Shown here: positions 14,501 through 22,462 of the stretch, in pieces | Numbering within the stretch: position 1 is the stretch's first letter | Layout: each line of letters starts with the position of its first letter | Source: a virus | IMG/VR virus record: IMGVR_UViG_3300023109_000123 | Location: 1-25,319 of that record | DNA length: 25,319 nucleotides | Direction: 5' to 3' (one strand) | Notes under the pieces: model-generated | Databases searched by the model: none | What the model was told of the DNA's origin: nothing | The model's input: the letters and a program-made list of their open reading frames with translations, nothing else | Program-made: the position numbers and the translations under genes

Positions 14501-17071
14501 TTCACCATCGTCATAATAGTTAGATATAGCTATGTTATAATACTCTTTAGATATTTCTTTTATAAAATACTTAAAGTGAGTTATTTCAGCTGGTAAAGTT
14601 CCTACAATATCATCTGTTTTTACGGTAAACTGTATATTGTTTGTAGAATTTTCTTTACCTATTTCTATTGTACTATCTGTTCCTGTAAAAACTGGTGTTT
14701 TTCTTCCATATGTATCTTGAAAAACAATACCAAATTGATAAGTTCTATTTGATTTTATTGAAAGCTTTTGATTGTATGTATCTGAAGTAATATTAGCAGT
14801 ACTTATTATAAATTTAGGTGTTCCTGTATAATTAAAGTTTTCAGTATAATTAGCATATACAATTCTATTACCTACTATTTCTTGAGCTAGTGATCTTCTA
14901 GGCACAGAGTCAAAGTTTCTTAAAAGTTGCATTGATTCTACAACTTTATATATTTCATTATCTTCTATGGTATAAGTATTTTCAAAATTTCCACCAGATT
15001 CTTTTATTGTATCTACTACATATACATTTTGATCATTTGATGTTTTATATAAAATATCTATTTCTTTTATTAAACTATTTGCAGTATTACTAAACTGTAA
15101 ACTTATATCTGTATTCCAACCTGTTATAGTTGCTGAAGTAATGCTATTCAACATACCAGCATTAAATCCATCTTTAGTTAAATATTTAAAATTACCAGGT
15201 ACAAAAGCTGGTAGAGAAAATGGAGCAAATGTTGAATATTGATTATTAGTATATTTATATCTGTATGAAAATGTTGGAAACTTTTCTTGAAATTTACCTA
15301 AAGCTTCTTTAGCAACAGCATCATACTCTGTTAAGTTAGAACTAATAGCGGAGTATGTTCCATTAAATGTTAAATCATCACCTTCTGAAACTGTTACTGT
15401 TTTATCTAAAACAACACTATTTGCTGAGTGATAATTTACAGAAACAACTCTTGTTAAAAAAGGTATACCATTTCCTGTAATTATCATACCAGATGATATA
15501 GGATTAACAGATGATGCACTCGATATAGATCCACCACCAACTAGTCGTAAAAGTAAATTTGAACCTGCCGCTATAGTACCACCTGTTCTAACTTCAAGCC
15601 CTGCAAGAGCACTTGATTGTACTGCTGTTATTATAGACAATCCGTTAGTTGTTTCTGTCTTTTTTAACCTATACCTAACTTTAGTATCTGCTTGATATTG
15701 TGTTGTAGTTACTTTTCTAGTAAGACATATTGTTTTACCGTCAGCTAAAAAAGTTTGAAGAGTAGAGTCTGGACCAACACCATTACTAGAATAATCACTA
15801 CCACCACCTGTCTCATGGCCAACTTGATTCATACTAGTCCAACTAACACCTTCATTTAAACTGAATTCTGCATGAATTCTTATACTACTTTTTGATACAT
15901 TAGAAGTATTTTGTGTAAAAGGAAAATTTTGTTGACCTTCTATTCCTTGTATTTGTGGAGCTCCTATTATACAAACTGATAAATGTAAAGTATAATCAGT
16001 TGTAACAGGAAATGTACTAAATACAGAATCAGTTCCCGTACCTTGTTGAAAACCTAAATAATTGTTTACAGTACCTGTTGTTGAGTTAGAAGTACCAAAA
16101 TAAATTTCACCAGTTGAACCATTAAAACCATTACCGCTTGAATTTGTTCCAACACTTGAATATACACTACTACCATACCACGGTAAATTAGAAGTTTGAC
16201 TAAAAGTTACAACGTTACCTGCTTCTGTAGTAGCAATACCTGGGTGTATCTCTAGTAAAGTAGCTTTAAATACTTTGTTGTTTCCAGTTCCAGTAAAACT
16301 ATCTATTCTTATTCTAGCTGTTTGACCTAGTGTGTTGGTTAATATTATTTCGTTATTAGCTTTGTACTCAGGACTAATAGGAGATCCATCTGATTGTTTT
16401 ATAAAAGTAATATTAGTTATTGCTTCAAATGAATTTAAAGTAAATGTAGATAATGCTAGAGAAGTATTTCCACTTATTAGTACTTGCACTTGTTCTCCAT
16501 CTATAGTACCTGCACCACTAACAACAGTTGATGGTAAAGCTGTGTATGTTAAAGCATTTAAAGGTGATTTTCTTATAACAGTTATTTTATCTGCAGTTAA
16601 ACCAGTTGATGTTACTAAAGTTGTACCAGTCTTTCCTCTCCAGTACTCTATATCAACTCTTCTTGGCTCGTTTAAATTGTCAGTAAAGTAAATTATATTG
16701 TCTAATATATTAACACCTAATACTAGGTTATTAACATTAAAATTTAAGACACTACCAGTATCTACTAATATTAAATCTATAACTGCACCATCATACTCTG
16801 CTATTATATCAGCGCCACTTGAAGTTATAAACCAATATATTTTATTATTTTGAGTATCTCTAACAGAACCTATACAGGTAGCACTTGTCAATGTAGGTAA
16901 ACCAGATATTAATGTATTACCTAAAACTTTTTGCAAAGCACCAACATCAGATCCCTCAGATGTAGCAACTTCTACATTTAAAGCATCTCTATAGCCACCA
17001 TTAGGAACCAGACGATCGTCTAGATCCTTCTCCATCCTACCTAGTCTAAAGTTATTTGATATTTCCGGCAT
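11552..17071 (-). CDS. Muzzle / tail-stabilisation-like protein (1839 aa)
   Basis: The N-terminus (NNFRLGRMEKDLDDRLVPNG, 6-25, then YRDALNVEVATSEGSDVGALQ) is the signature I associate with the large distal tail-tube proteins of crAss-like and related podoviruses, called muzzle or stabilisation proteins. These form the far end of the short tail below the ring proteins. The rest is serine/threonine/asparagine-rich beta structure with no membrane span. A block at about 1230-1420 (SYANSINFGNGVESDR, then NPSHGSIQLIKTRDTDLITL and a propeller-like region) resembles the conserved second half of the family. Three degenerate copies of a G-x-G-I-P-type beta module occur at about 520-572, 1524-1578 and 1704-1768. 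The protein seems longer than typical muzzle proteins, so these modules may be added domains exposed to the outside. It follows the ring-protein gene after three bases. Confidence 0.66.
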   Translation of the reverse strand: MPEISNNFRLGRMEKDLDDRLVPNGGYRDALNVEVATSEGSDVGALQKVLGNTLISGLPTLTSATCIGSVRDTQNNKIYWFITSSGADIIAEYDGAVIDLILVDTGSVLNFNVNNLVLGVNILDNIIYFTDNLNEPRRVDIEYWRGKTGTTLVTSTGLTADKITVIRKSPLNALTYTALPSTVVSGAGTIDGEQVQVLISGNTSLALSTFTLNSFEAITNITFIKQSDGSPISPEYKANNEIILTNTLGQTARIRIDSFTGTGNNKVFKATLLEIHPGIATTEAGNVVTFSQTSNLPWYGSSVYSSVGTNSSGNGFNGSTGEIYFGTSNSTTGTVNNYLGFQQGTGTDSVFSTFPVTTDYTLHLSVCIIGAPQIQGIEGQQNFPFTQNTSNVSKSSIRIHAEFSLNEGVSWTSMNQVGHETGGGSDYSSNGVGPDSTLQTFLADGKTICLTRKVTTTQYQADTKVRYRLKKTETTNGLSIITAVQSSALAGLEVRTGGTIAAGSNLLLRLVGGGSISSASSVNPISSGMIITGNGIPFLTRVVSVNYHSANSVVLDKTVTVSEGDDLTFNGTYSAISSNLTEYDAVAKEALGKFQEKFPTFSYRYKYTNNQYSTFAPFSLPAFVPGNFKYLTKDGFNAGMLNSITSATITGWNTDISLQFSNTANSLIKEIDILYKTSNDQNVYVVDTIKESGGNFENTYTIEDNEIYKVVESMQLLRNFDSVPRRSLAQEIVGNRIVYANYTENFNYTGTPKFIISTANITSDTYNQKLSIKSNRTYQFGIVFQDTYGRKTPVFTGTDSTIEIGKENSTNNIQFTVKTDDIVGTLPAEITHFKYFIKEISKEYYNIAISNYYDDGEGFAYLSIPSADRNKISENDYLVFKKQNGTTLSYSGTQDANRYKVIDIKNDPPQILNRDVAVNNNFGCNFGDKFGSQTLLTNKKAGMTPVSGFNKIQVAGMGESNYINAAAEALLKPGAKIRFKASTSLRYTKAYEVASVRTAGSSGSTLTAEVTFKNFFTEDVDQLYDDSNKILAKVTEFVTESETIGNSNFDGKFFVKIKANQELKDNFDTHVNEGDFLVLGSTYSVPAGSSVTGGYHLSTLTVGSNTFTITTSEVENHTASKYEDDNFFNNIVTGNYIRISDTNFNNELKFSNYYKITSVTKSNGGAADAEFAVTLATNLLVAVSTDQVIRLEVLNVVKESDSDSSSPAIFEIEPDDGLLDLYYETQETFPVSELEVVKTLSYANSINFGNGVESDRIRDDFNAPVIGKGVRVSTVIDEVYAEETLTNRFIYSQLYNSSSGVNRLNQFIIADKITKDINPSHGSIQLIKTRDTDLITLCEDKCFRVQANKDALFTADGNAQVTASLNVLGQVIPYVGEYGISKNPESFAQYGFRAYFTDRERGVVLRLSRDGLSEISALGMSDFFSDKLANVNGSVFGSYDDRKNSYNLSFTNQLNSDTTETISFNEKINGWTSRKSFVPETAISLNNNYFSFKAGSMYKHHSNTETNDFYTVTTAILSQTTSYEYEITLTQSNSDIAVGMYVSGETIPSGVTVSSLAGGYFISTNNLVIPSGTKLYFSSSPITEKKSSVKFLMNQPLGQVKRFKTLNYQGDTGWLLNSISTPEHVGEISLDGFIKKEGKYFATINGKAATASTLNAEELQVEGLGTVDSVVGQVLTFSDGVNSNLQVHDNVYFIPISASTAMVNGAINESTVLAVDNNNGTIEVGDLVKGTGISGIVKVAAVNSQTSLVLSIAQSIANNVNLTFDKTVVSSYTSSGTCIDKTPTTITVSGTAPTAGKFVLFDKGGVVNQSGLLGFFAEVEMKHTTTSAAELFSVGSLVV

Positions 17072-17074
17072 GTG

Positions 17075-18214
17075 TTAATGTTTAATTTGCTTTGATTTGT
17101 TTCGCATTATTTGAGCAAGCTCCTCTGATTTAAGGTTGGATAACCTTAATTTTGCATTTCTAGTTGCTGCAAACTTTTCTCTTTTAAACCTTGCAACAAT
17201 ATACTCTGGTATGTTCATTTTAGTGGATAAAACTGCGTGTGCTAAATACTTATACATTGCTTCTTCAGCAAACTTATGTACAACCATTTCCGCGTCTGTA
17301 CCTAATCCATCACTTATATATTTAAGTGTTAGTATTTTACCAAACATGTTAGAACTAAAATATATAGTACCTTTTATTTGATCTATAAAGTATGATCCAT
17401 TGCTTTGAGCTAGTTCTGGTTCTACACCATATCTAGATCCCATTGCATTTAAATCTACTTGATCTAATTTTTCTTCTTGACTGTATTCAGTTAAATCAGC
17501 ATTTGGAGTTGAAAAATCACCCCAAGTATTAGAGTTATATGCTTTTTGTAAATCACCATTTGAATCAAACAAGTATTTATAATTTGAATCTTGCAACAAT
17601 GATGTTGGATTACTTGTATGCCTTATAGGATATATAACTCTTTCTACACCACCATCATCTTTCCATGACATTTTAACATAGTTAACGTAATCTTGAGGTA
17701 AAATCATAGTTAATGAAGGTGGAACCTCTATCTCTTGAGCTTTTGTAGATTTAAAAGTATCATAACTAAACTCCTGTATTGCTCTTTGAGCATGAAAAGC
17801 TACGTCAGATTTTCTAACCTTACTTATTATTTTACCTTCACCAACATAAGAAACTATAAAGTTGTTTATAATATCTTCTACATCTATGTACTGATAGTTA
17901 CCATATTGCTCTGTTTCTGCAACTTCTCTAACTAATACAATAAGACCATTTTTTGGTGCTCCATTACTACCTGTCTGAACATCAGTGTTCATACTAGTAG
18001 ACGTAAACGTTATAGTATCGTTAGAGTTGTTATAACTATAGTTGTTTGGATTTATTAATATATCATTTATATATATCTCAAACTGTTCTTTAGCTGTTGG
18101 TACTGTTGGAAAGTATGTTTGCAACAATACAAATTGATGTATACTTCCGTTACCAGTAAATGATTGAGACTGATTATAATAAGATTCTGCTGTAGTTGTT
18201 CCTAATAGTCCCAT
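17075..18214 (-). CDS. Connector/tail ring protein with N-terminal beta domain (379 aa)
   Basis: There are two regions. Residues about 10-97 look like a small beta-sandwich: FTGNGSIHQFVLLQ, FEIYINDILINPNNYSY, then TITF and GLIVLVRE, the layout of N-terminal virion-docking domains of T7-like tail fibres (Y-x-G-G/N-G-S...v-Y-v-N-G...Y). Residues about 105-379 carry VEDIINNFIVSYVGEGKI (112-129) and FHAQRAIQEFSYDTFKS (140-156), which I recall from a conserved structural protein of crAss-like phages placed between head and muzzle, then a helical C-terminus rich in lysine and arginine. It follows the 232-residue gene with TAATAAATG, leaving three bases between stop and start. A head-to-tail ring role is inferred from order and similarity. 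Confidence 0.62.
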   Translation of the reverse strand: MGLLGTTTAESYYNQSQSFTGNGSIHQFVLLQTYFPTVPTAKEQFEIYINDILINPNNYSYNNSNDTITFTSTSMNTDVQTGSNGAPKNGLIVLVREVAETEQYGNYQYIDVEDIINNFIVSYVGEGKIISKVRKSDVAFHAQRAIQEFSYDTFKSTKAQEIEVPPSLTMILPQDYVNYVKMSWKDDGGVERVIYPIRHTSNPTSLLQDSNYKYLFDSNGDLQKAYNSNTWGDFSTPNADLTEYSQEEKLDQVDLNAMGSRYGVEPELAQSNGSYFIDQIKGTIYFSSNMFGKILTLKYISDGLGTDAEMVVHKFAEEAMYKYLAHAVLSTKMNIPEYIVARFKREKFAATRNAKLRLSNLKSEELAQIMRNKSKQIKH

Positions 18215-18217
18215 TTA

Positions 18218-18916
18218 TTATGCTTTTTCTTGTTGTAAATCTTTTATTTCTTCTTGAGATGATATTTGATATAAACTTGGATCTTTTATAATAACACCTA
18301 TTAATTGTAAAACTTTAATAACTATATTAGCTTCTTCAGAAGGATGTAGTTCAAAGTTTGTTGTTGTGCTAGCATCGTAAGCACCTGTGGCTGTATTATA
18401 ACCCCAAGCTACTACCGTTGGCTTTTTAACATAATTATGTGTTATACCTGATGTTATCGTTGCAGGAAATACTTCTATTTGTGTAGCTGATTTCCTAACA
18501 TAAACAGGTCTTTTTGTAACAGGTTGAGCTAATGGTGATAATTGTATATTTATAAGTTCTTCTTTACTAATAGGTTGTACTAAATAATCTAAACCACTTA
18601 ATGTAAAATATACATCACCCAACTCATACACGTTGGCAGCTAGAGTAACCGTATTATTGCTTGTTGCTGATGGTGATGCCTTAAAATAATGAAAAGGAGA
18701 TAACCTCTCCTTTATAAGATCTATAGCATTTGAATACTCTTCGTATGTTTCTATTTTTCTATCAGCTTGATTTAAATCGTAGAAGTATTGTTCAAAAATA
18801 TCGTTTTGAACTTGATTAGCTAGAGAATTAAACTCCACAGGTGTTACATAACCTCTTTGTTCTTTATTAGCTATTACTTGTACTTTTTGATATACGTCGT
18901 TAATACTTACTGCCAT
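18218..18916 (-). CDS. Conserved neck/ring structural protein (232 aa)
   Basis: The protein begins with an alpha-helical adaptor-like section: INDVYQKVQVIANKEQRGYV (5-24) then TPVEFNSLANQ, with FEQYFYDLNQADR soon after. A beta-rich middle follows, with PLAQPVTKRPVYVRKSATQI and HNYVKKPTVVAWGY, then NFELHPSEEANIVIKVLQLI and IIKDPSLYQ. The NKEQRGY-x-TP-x-EFN start and the ELHPSE block are a combination I recognise from virion proteins of marine and gut Bacteroidota podoviruses, encoded between the capsid and tail-tube genes. It probably forms one of the dodecameric rings under the portal; this is inferred from position. The 59-base space before it holds a hairpin and an A/T-rich leader. Confidence 0.6.
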   Translation of the reverse strand: MAVSINDVYQKVQVIANKEQRGYVTPVEFNSLANQVQNDIFEQYFYDLNQADRKIETYEEYSNAIDLIKERLSPFHYFKASPSATSNNTVTLAANVYELGDVYFTLSGLDYLVQPISKEELINIQLSPLAQPVTKRPVYVRKSATQIEVFPATITSGITHNYVKKPTVVAWGYNTATGAYDASTTTNFELHPSEEANIVIKVLQLIGVIIKDPSLYQISSQEEIKDLQQEKA

Positions 18917-18936
18917 AATTTTTTATTTTGTAGTAG

Positions 18937-18961
18937 TTAAGCCACCAAGTCGATGGCCTAA
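18937..18961 (-). promoter_or_regulatory. Hairpin in the leader of the 232-aa ring gene
   Basis: On the transcribed (minus) strand TTAGGCCA and TGGCTTAA form an 8-bp stem with one G-U pair and a 9-nt loop. The same repeat on the plus strand has an A-C mismatch, so it folds best as minus-strand RNA. No T-run follows, which argues against a terminator. It lies about 20 bases upstream of the ATG at 18916 and could be an RNA-processing or translation-control element. Confidence 0.45.
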
Positions 18962-18975
18962 CATCTACATGGAAC

Positions 18976-19725
18976 TTAATCCTTTAATCGTTTCTCAATA
19001 TTAGAGTATATTTCCATACCCTCATCTGTTTTAAAGAAAGCTGCTAACGCAGAATATGGATGTTCATCAAAAGGAACAGTCATAACTTTTCTTCCATTAC
19101 TAGCCCAAGTAAAGTTTCTTTGGTCTTCAGATAATTTCAATATACTAGATTCAGTAGCTTTTATACCAAAGTTTCTAAGTTGTACATTATCATCAGAAAC
19201 TAATTCTAAGAACAAACTAGGGTTATGCTTAGCAAACAATAATAAATCTCGTTTAAGCTCCTTAGAACTCATGCTAGATACCTCAGAACCTAACTCTACA
19301 CGCATTACTGCTTCAGCTATTTCTATATCTAAACCTTTTGCTGCGGTTAATGCTTCTACCTCTAACTCTAGGTCTTTTAGTTCATCAACAGCTATTTGTA
19401 CTGTATCAAACTCTTCATAAACTTTACCTTTGTCAGGAGATAAATCCATAAACTTTTGTAAAGTTTGTTTTTCTTTTGGAACTTTTAAAACTCCATCTTC
19501 AAAAGTTATGTGAGCTAATCTTGCGTCACCTTTAAATTCATCAACAAATGGTGTTTGTTGGTTTTGAGTGTATTTTAATTCTCTTTCAAAACCTTTTTCT
19601 TCATCAAAATAATAAACACCTCGACTCTTTATTGTATATGTTAGTGGTGATAAATTGTTTCTTAAAACAAAAACTTTATCCTTTAAAACCCTATCTTGAG
19701 TTTCTTTTTTTACTATTTTTTTCAT
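18976..19725 (-). CDS. Conserved phage protein of unknown function after the capsid gene (249 aa)
   Basis: I place the start at the ATG at 19723-19725, giving 249 residues beginning MKKIVKKETQDRVLKDKVFV. A start at 19764 would add 13 hydrophobic residues, but that segment is translated from the inverted repeats downstream of the capsid gene and resembles no family I know. The N-terminal third is beta-like (FVLRNNLSPLTYTIKSRGV; ELKYTQNQQTPFVDEF), and the rest is helical, with KDLELEVEALTAAKGLDIEI, SSKELKRDLLLFAKHNPSLF and a final AALAAFFK-like stretch. Homologous-looking proteins sit beside capsid genes in Bacteroidota podoviruses in my memory, with no assigned function. It could be a minor head or adaptor protein. 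The leader has a TTATATTATATTATATTATG element identical to that of the scaffold gene. Confidence 0.62.
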   Translation of the reverse strand: MKKIVKKETQDRVLKDKVFVLRNNLSPLTYTIKSRGVYYFDEEKGFERELKYTQNQQTPFVDEFKGDARLAHITFEDGVLKVPKEKQTLQKFMDLSPDKGKVYEEFDTVQIAVDELKDLELEVEALTAAKGLDIEIAEAVMRVELGSEVSSMSSKELKRDLLLFAKHNPSLFLELVSDDNVQLRNFGIKATESSILKLSEDQRNFTWASNGRKVMTVPFDEHPYSALAAFFKTDEGMEIYSNIEKRLKD

Positions 19726-19742
19726 AATATAATATAATATAA
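19723..19742 (-). repeat. TATAT leader element, copy at the 249-aa gene
   Basis: Second identical copy of TTATATTATATTATATTATG, ending in the chosen ATG. Its conservation at exactly the start codon supports placing the start of this gene at 19725 rather than 19764. Confidence 0.6.
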
Positions 19743-19744
19743 TA

Positions 19745-19783
19745 AGGGTAAAAATTACCCTCATCCATCGGACAAGGGTAATT
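19745..19783 (-). promoter_or_regulatory. Overlapping hairpins downstream of the capsid gene (attenuator-like)
   Basis: Three copies of one 7-base word lie here: AGGGTAA at 19745-19751, its complement TTACCCT at 19755-19761, and AGGGTAA again at 19775-19781. On the minus strand the upstream pair forms a 9-bp stem (19753-19761 with 19775-19783), whose 3' arm runs into TTTTT. The alternative pair forms a 7-bp, 3-nt-loop hairpin (19745-19761). The two share an arm and exclude each other, as in terminator/anti-terminator switches. The set sits 16 bases after the capsid stop. Confidence 0.5.
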
Positions 19784-19798
19784 ATTAAATAATTGTTA

Positions 19799-21187
19799 TT
19801 AGGTTAATAACATGAAGTTATTAGCTCCTTGTACTACTAGACATCTTTCAGATAGATAATGTACTTTCATAGCATCAAGATCCGAAGTAACGTTTCCGCC
19901 AACAGAACCTGTTATAAAAGTTTTCATTTTCCTATCATCAGTTTGAGAAGCTCTGTATCTAACATGCAAGAAAGGTCGTTTCATGCTGCTACCAAGTTGC
20001 TCATCATATACGCTAGAAACACCAGCTGGAATAATAGCTCCACGAATATCATTGTCTCCAAAAGCACCTCTTGAACCAATATCATTCAAGTATTTCCAAT
20101 CAGTCTTATAAAAATCATAAGATCCTCTACGGAAACCTGAAAAACCAAGATTCAAAGCCATATCCTCGCTGTTACTAAATACTCCATAAGAAGTACCACC
20201 AGAACCATAAGAGTTCTGAGCTGCAAGCATATCATCAATTGCTAAAGAAACAGTTCTATTAGAGTAAATCATATTTTCCTCAATAGCTCCTTGTGCATCA
20301 AACTTCTTTAGAATGTTATCAAAAGATCCTAAATCATCAGATGTAGAACTTCCAGCTATACCTGTAGTAATGTGACCTCTATCTGTGATAGCGGCAAACA
20401 TACCTTCAGTACCATCTGGAACCGATGCATTAGCTGTACTAACTTTCTTCTCTCCTTCAACTACTGCCATTTCTAAATAATCAGTAAATCTAGATCGAGT
20501 ATCACCTTCGGCTTTTAAATACCATAGATAACCTGATTGCCCAGACTCTCCAGTTACTTCAACCCAACCAATTTGAGAAGCATCAGATCCTGAAATCTCA
20601 TACATATCCTTAATGATGATTGGCTTGTTAGTAAATGACTTGAAAGATGGTGCAATAGCATCTTCTTGACCTACTGTTCCTTTAGCAAATTCAGAACCAT
20701 ATACAAATACAGTTACGTTATCTGCTCCAAAAGTTGATCCAGTAGCTAAAGTTGCTTGAGTGTAAGGTAATGCAGTAATTGTAGTTGTAGTTGGAACAGC
20801 CGACACATAACACTTAAGTGTAGCTGCTGCTTTGTGTACTAAAATAGTGTCACCAACTCTTAACTCGTGAGCTGTAGAAAAATTAACAGCTCCATTTGCT
20901 GCGTTAGTAATATTTGCTGCTAGATTAATATGTAATCTACCTTGCTCAGACCAGATAACTTGATCAGATGTCATTGCTTCTTCAGCTCCGACTTGATTTA
21001 GAAATCCAGAAATTGTTCTTTTACCGAATATTGCGGCTTCCTGCTCCATTAGATCAGGCAAATACTGTTGTGCCCATCCTGCTGTTCCAGAAGCTGTAAA
21101 ATCGATATACGCTGAACTAAGCGTTTGTTTTACCGGTGCGGGGGTTGAATTTAAACTCCCACCCGGTGTTGGATTAACTGCTGCCAT
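19799..21187 (-). CDS. Major capsid protein (462 aa)
   Basis: This 462-residue protein is the probable major head subunit. Its start region (GWAQQYLPDLMEQEAAIFGK, 36-55, then RTISGFLNQVGAEEAMTSDQVIWSEQGRL) looks like the N-arm of the large capsid proteins of crAss-like and marine Bacteroidota podoviruses, presumed HK97 fold. Later blocks include KPIIIKDMYEISGSDASQIG, SRFTDYLEMAVVEGEKK and a FRRGSYDF segment; it ends in CLVVQGANNFMLLT. Supporting context: portal and acidic scaffold-like genes directly upstream, neck genes downstream. The start is behind TTTAAAATAAAAATAAAATG, an A-rich leader suited to heavy translation in Bacteroidota. By eye the gene uses more G/C-containing codons than its neighbours, as highly expressed genes often do. 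A hairpin set follows the stop. Confidence 0.83.
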   Translation of the reverse strand: MAAVNPTPGGSLNSTPAPVKQTLSSAYIDFTASGTAGWAQQYLPDLMEQEAAIFGKRTISGFLNQVGAEEAMTSDQVIWSEQGRLHINLAANITNAANGAVNFSTAHELRVGDTILVHKAAATLKCYVSAVPTTTTITALPYTQATLATGSTFGADNVTVFVYGSEFAKGTVGQEDAIAPSFKSFTNKPIIIKDMYEISGSDASQIGWVEVTGESGQSGYLWYLKAEGDTRSRFTDYLEMAVVEGEKKVSTANASVPDGTEGMFAAITDRGHITTGIAGSSTSDDLGSFDNILKKFDAQGAIEENMIYSNRTVSLAIDDMLAAQNSYGSGGTSYGVFSNSEDMALNLGFSGFRRGSYDFYKTDWKYLNDIGSRGAFGDNDIRGAIIPAGVSSVYDEQLGSSMKRPFLHVRYRASQTDDRKMKTFITGSVGGNVTSDLDAMKVHYLSERCLVVQGANNFMLLT

Positions 21188-21211
21188 TTTATTTTTATTT
21201 TAAATGTTAAA

Positions 21212-22462
21212 CTACTTTTTAATTTTAAATTTAAAATCAGAAGAGTTATTACCAGTTAGCGCTCTCACTTTTATTCCGCCTGCATTAACAAAACCTTCGT
21301 GACCTTGTCGCGGGTTCATGTCTATATTTTTGGCTCGTGCAACACTTTCTTTTATTGCATCTGCTTTGCCTTGCTCATAAAAATGATTAGCTATAGCGTC
21401 TGAGTTCATAGCTGTAAATAAAGATTTATGATAACCCTTAGCATCTACCATCTCATTATTTTCGTTTAGAAACTTTCTAACAAAATTATTGATGTCGCTT
21501 TGTGTCTCTTTTACTTTACTAGCTTCTTTAACATTAAATCTATATCTTTTATCTCCCACCTTGTATTCAAAACCTTTGAACTCATTGGAAAAAACCTCAT
21601 TAGTCTTTTTATTAAATGTTAATTTCTGCTTTTCAACTACTTTACTCGTCTCGTCTGACTCTTTATTATAACGATTAAAAAAATCTACAGCTTTCTGTTG
21701 TTCACTAGTTAACTTAGAACCTGCTTTGATTTCTTCATAATACTTAGATTTTAATCCATCCAAGTGGGACTTAGCGCTAGCAACTTGCTCTTTAAGCGCT
21801 AATTTCTTTCTCTTGATATCTCTTTCATCATCTATATCTTCTTCATACGAAAACGAATCTTCCATCAAGAAGTCTACTTCATCACTTGTTAAATGTGGTT
21901 TTGTAGACCTATAAAATTCTTTTAATAACTGTTTTTCATCTAGTGAACTGTAATCTTGATTTAATCTTACATATTCTTCTAGTGTACCTCCAGTCTCACT
22001 CATGAAGTCAACTACCTTTTGTATGTTTTCAGGTAAATCAACTCCAGTCTCTTTTTGCTCTTCAACAGCTTCTTTAACTTCTTCAATTAATTCTTCTGTT
22101 TTTTGCTCAACAACTTCTTCTTCTGTTATCTCCTCGAGAACGCTGCTTTGCTCATCCTCGGAAACTTGTTCTTTATCTTCTTGTTTAACTTCGCTTTGGG
22201 TATCTTCTCCTCCCACTGCTTCATTAGTTGTTGGCTCTTCTGCCAATGGTTGTTCTTCAATGACATTTTCTTCTTTTTCTTCTTCTTTAGTAATCACCTC
22301 TTCTTCAGATTTATTAACTTCTCGAAGGTCTACTTTGACAACTTCTTCTGTATTTTTACTGAATTTAGGTTTTTTTATTTTAATCTTATCACCATTAGGT
22401 GTTGATTCAATTTTCTCTTCAGTTGCATTTTCAACAACTTCTTCTTTTGTTTTCTTAGCCAT
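21212..22462 (-). CDS. Acidic scaffold-like head assembly protein (416 aa)
   Basis: This 416-residue protein lies between portal and capsid, the classic position for a scaffolding protein. After a basic start (MAKKTKEE), residues to about 140 are dominated by glutamate (TKEEEKEENVIEE; QKTEELIEEVKEAVEEQKE) and are probably disordered. GGTLEEYVRLNQDYSSLDEK (158-177), TKPHLTSDEVDFLMEDSF and a charged coiled coil (RKKLALKEQVASAKSHLDGL) follow, then a C-terminal segment with YHKSLFTAMN and a basic SSDFKFKIKK end. The EYVRLNxDYS and TKPHL-x-x-DE blocks are familiar from the protein before the capsid gene in related phages. A helical, charged protein with a basic tail fits binding to the inner capsid surface. 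The role is inferred; no protease motif is visible. Confidence 0.66.
   Translation of the reverse strand: MAKKTKEEVVENATEEKIESTPNGDKIKIKKPKFSKNTEEVVKVDLREVNKSEEEVITKEEEKEENVIEEQPLAEEPTTNEAVGGEDTQSEVKQEDKEQVSEDEQSSVLEEITEEEVVEQKTEELIEEVKEAVEEQKETGVDLPENIQKVVDFMSETGGTLEEYVRLNQDYSSLDEKQLLKEFYRSTKPHLTSDEVDFLMEDSFSYEEDIDDERDIKRKKLALKEQVASAKSHLDGLKSKYYEEIKAGSKLTSEQQKAVDFFNRYNKESDETSKVVEKQKLTFNKKTNEVFSNEFKGFEYKVGDKRYRFNVKEASKVKETQSDINNFVRKFLNENNEMVDAKGYHKSLFTAMNSDAIANHFYEQGKADAIKESVARAKNIDMNPRQGHEGFVNAGGIKVRALTGNNSSDFKFKIKK

Noticed and set aside
19726-19764. Thirteen-residue hydrophobic N-terminal extension of the 249-aa gene as a signal peptide
   Set aside because: It is translated from the inverted-repeat region after the capsid gene, lacks a cleavage site, and the internal ATG has a conserved leader and a basic start expected for the mature protein.
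22103-22405. Phenylalanine-rich plus-strand open frame resembling a membrane protein
   Set aside because: Same shadow effect: the complement of GAA/AAA-rich codons gives phenylalanine and serine runs. No independent evidence of coding.
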